This document shows positions 27,780-29,080 of a stretch of 29,080 nt of DNA, one piece after another. This stretch comes from a virus. Within the stretch, counting starts at the first letter, position 1, and every line of letters begins with the position of its first letter. The position numbers and the translations under genes were made by a program. Below the pieces are notes generated by a model that saw only the letters and a list, made by a program, of their open reading frames with translations, made no database searches and was not told the DNA's origin. The stretch lies in the IMG/VR virus record IMGVR_UViG_3300022074_000269, positions 1 through 29,080 of that record; one strand, written 5' to 3'.

Positions 27780-29080
27780 GCAGCTTCCTCCATATCCTCA
27801 ACAAGACTATCATTATAAGGATAATGTACTAGCTTACCTACGTCTGGTAAGTATAGATAGTTTATGTCTGAGTTCTTTACAGTCTCCATAGCATCTTGCA
27901 AAGTCTCAACTAGAGGCTGACCTGCTAGATTAAAACTTGTGTTAAACAGAATAGGAACACCAGTTATTTTATCAAACTCTTTTATCAGGGAATAATAGCT
28001 AGGGTTCTGTTCTTTAGTCACAGTCTGAATACGACATGTACCATCTACGTGCGTGATTGCAGGAACTTCACCATGCTTGTCAGTCTTAAAGTCCATAGCA
28101 TACATCATGTATGGTGACTCTTCTAGACCACGAGTTTCAAACCACTCTTCAAAGTTTTCTTGTAGCATTGAACCTGCAAAAGGTCTGAACCACTCTCTTC
28201 CTTTGACTGTGTTTACAAAGTCTTTACCATTAGGATCTGTGGGATCATACAGTATAGAACGATTACCCAGTGCTCGTGGTCCTGCCTCAGATCGTCCTTG
28301 GAATAGAGCTACAATGTTTTTGTCTGCTATTAGCTTTGCTACATCAGCAGTCTTTACATCTTTAGTCTCTATGTCACCAAAGTCATAATCTTCTTTTCGT
28401 TCAGGACCAAGATACAAAGTAGTCATAGGACGTATAGTCTTATCCTCTTTGTTCTTATCGTAGTGAATTAGTTTGGCTAACCCTACTGCTGTACCACCAT
28501 CGTGAGAGATAGGGTCAACAAAGATATTCAGATCAGGAAACCTTTCCTTGTAGTAGTAGTTGGCTACACAGTTAAGGCCATAACCACCTGATATAACAAT
28601 GTTTTTGTGTCCTGTTTTATCTACAGACTTTTCGATTAAGTCTCCTACAAGAGTTTGTGTCTCATCTTGCACAGCCCAAGCTAAATCTTTTGCTGCATCT
28701 GTTACCTTTGTGTGGTCACTATGCCAACCTTTAGGGTCTTCTTTTAGTTCTAGTAAAGGGTGGCGTGAGTGATCTACGTAAGCACCTGCAGGGTAGTTAG
28801 GAATAAATACGTTCTTGTTACCTCTACCATTATAAAACAGACTAGGAATAAACTCGTTGCTTTTACCATATGGTGCAAGACCCATTGTCTTACCTGCTTC
28901 AATGTAACCAAAACCAAGATAGTCTGAGACAGCCTCATATGCTTTAACTATTGTTATAGCACTATCCATTTCTACATCTTCAGTTATTATACGTTGGGTA
29001 TCGTAGTTACCTCCATAAGAAGTAAATACAGGTTTTATTCCCTCTTCATAGCCACAGTTAAAGATAGACTCTGTTTCAAA
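27776..29080 (-). CDS. O-carbamoyltransferase (NodU/TobZ/CmcH type), 5' end outside the window
   Basis: The frame stays open from 28969 to the window edge (29080) in TESIFNCGYEEGIKPVFTSY and so on, so the gene starts outside; 434 residues are visible, against about 560-600 for full members. The Kae1-like part shows KTMGLAPYGK, VISGGYGLNCVANYYY and DPISHDGGTAVGLA; the YrdC-like C-terminal part shows ALFQGRSEAGPRALGNRSIL, WFRPFAGSML and ILFNTSFNLAGQPLVET. These enzymes move carbamoyl from carbamoyl phosphate, via carbamoyl-AMP, to sugar hydroxyls. The acceptor here is unknown; heptose is suggested by context. Its stop shares TTAA with the gmhB stop. Confidence 0.92.
   Translation of the reverse strand, partial: FETESIFNCGYEEGIKPVFTSYGGNYDTQRIITEDVEMDSAITIVKAYEAVSDYLGFGYIEAGKTMGLAPYGKSNEFIPSLFYNGRGNKNVFIPNYPAGAYVDHSRHPLLELKEDPKGWHSDHTKVTDAAKDLAWAVQDETQTLVGDLIEKSVDKTGHKNIVISGGYGLNCVANYYYKERFPDLNIFVDPISHDGGTAVGLAKLIHYDKNKEDKTIRPMTTLYLGPERKEDYDFGDIETKDVKTADVAKLIADKNIVALFQGRSEAGPRALGNRSILYDPTDPNGKDFVNTVKGREWFRPFAGSMLQENFEEWFETRGLEESPYMMYAMDFKTDKHGEVPAITHVDGTCRIQTVTKEQNPSYYSLIKEFDKITGVPILFNTSFNLAGQPLVETLQDAMETVKNSDINYLYLPDVGKLVHYPYNDSLVEDMEEAA

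Noticed and set aside
28053-28388. Plus-strand 111-aa frame inside the carbamoyltransferase gene
   Set aside because: It is antisense to strongly conserved carbamoyltransferase motifs and has no ribosome binding site.

Overview
The window looks like part of the genome of a lytic, tailed, T7-like (podovirus-type) bacteriophage with a low-GC genome. The evidence is a compact block of T7-family replication genes: a gp4-type primase-helicase, a PolA-type DNA polymerase with proofreading motifs, an SSB with an acidic-aromatic tail, a PDDEXK exonuclease and T7-type endonuclease I. No integrase, excisionase, rRNA or tRNA was seen. MazG, a class II ribonucleotide reductase, sugar-nucleotide genes and a carbamoyltransferase together recall marine phages of alphaproteobacteria or cyanobacteria, but the host cannot be fixed from sequence alone.

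Layout. Positions 1-293 are non-coding, AT-rich and repeat-bearing. Positions 294-6254 (+) hold about 26 very small, tightly packed early-type genes, mostly of unknown function, several under 60 codons. They form transcription units headed by a recurring intergenic element built around ACTTGAA. Positions 6305-11701 (+) hold the replication and recombination genes. Positions 11743-15297 (+) hold nucleotide metabolism (mazG, nrdJ) and small accessory genes. A strong hairpin at 15301-15331 sits exactly where the plus-strand block meets a minus-strand block.

The minus strand, read from right to left, carries a carbamoyltransferase (running off the window edge), a heptose nucleotidyltransferase, a heptose-7-phosphate kinase, a cupin, an ADP-heptose 6-epimerase, and then five large virion or ejection-type genes, including a lytic transglycosylase. 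One plus-strand gene, a GmhB-type heptose bisphosphatase, is inserted between the nucleotidyltransferase and the carbamoyltransferase.

The genes work together as follows. The phage brings its own fork and recombination proteins and raises its dNTP supply with NrdJ and MazG. It also encodes four of the five steps from sedoheptulose-7-phosphate to ADP-L-glycero-D-manno-heptose; only the GmhA isomerase is not seen here. That route, with a cupin and an O-carbamoyltransferase, suggests phage-directed remodelling of a heptose-containing surface glycan, or glycosylation of a phage product. The heptose genes lie directly upstream of, and co-oriented with, the virion genes, so they are probably expressed late with them. 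This is the most interesting system in the window.
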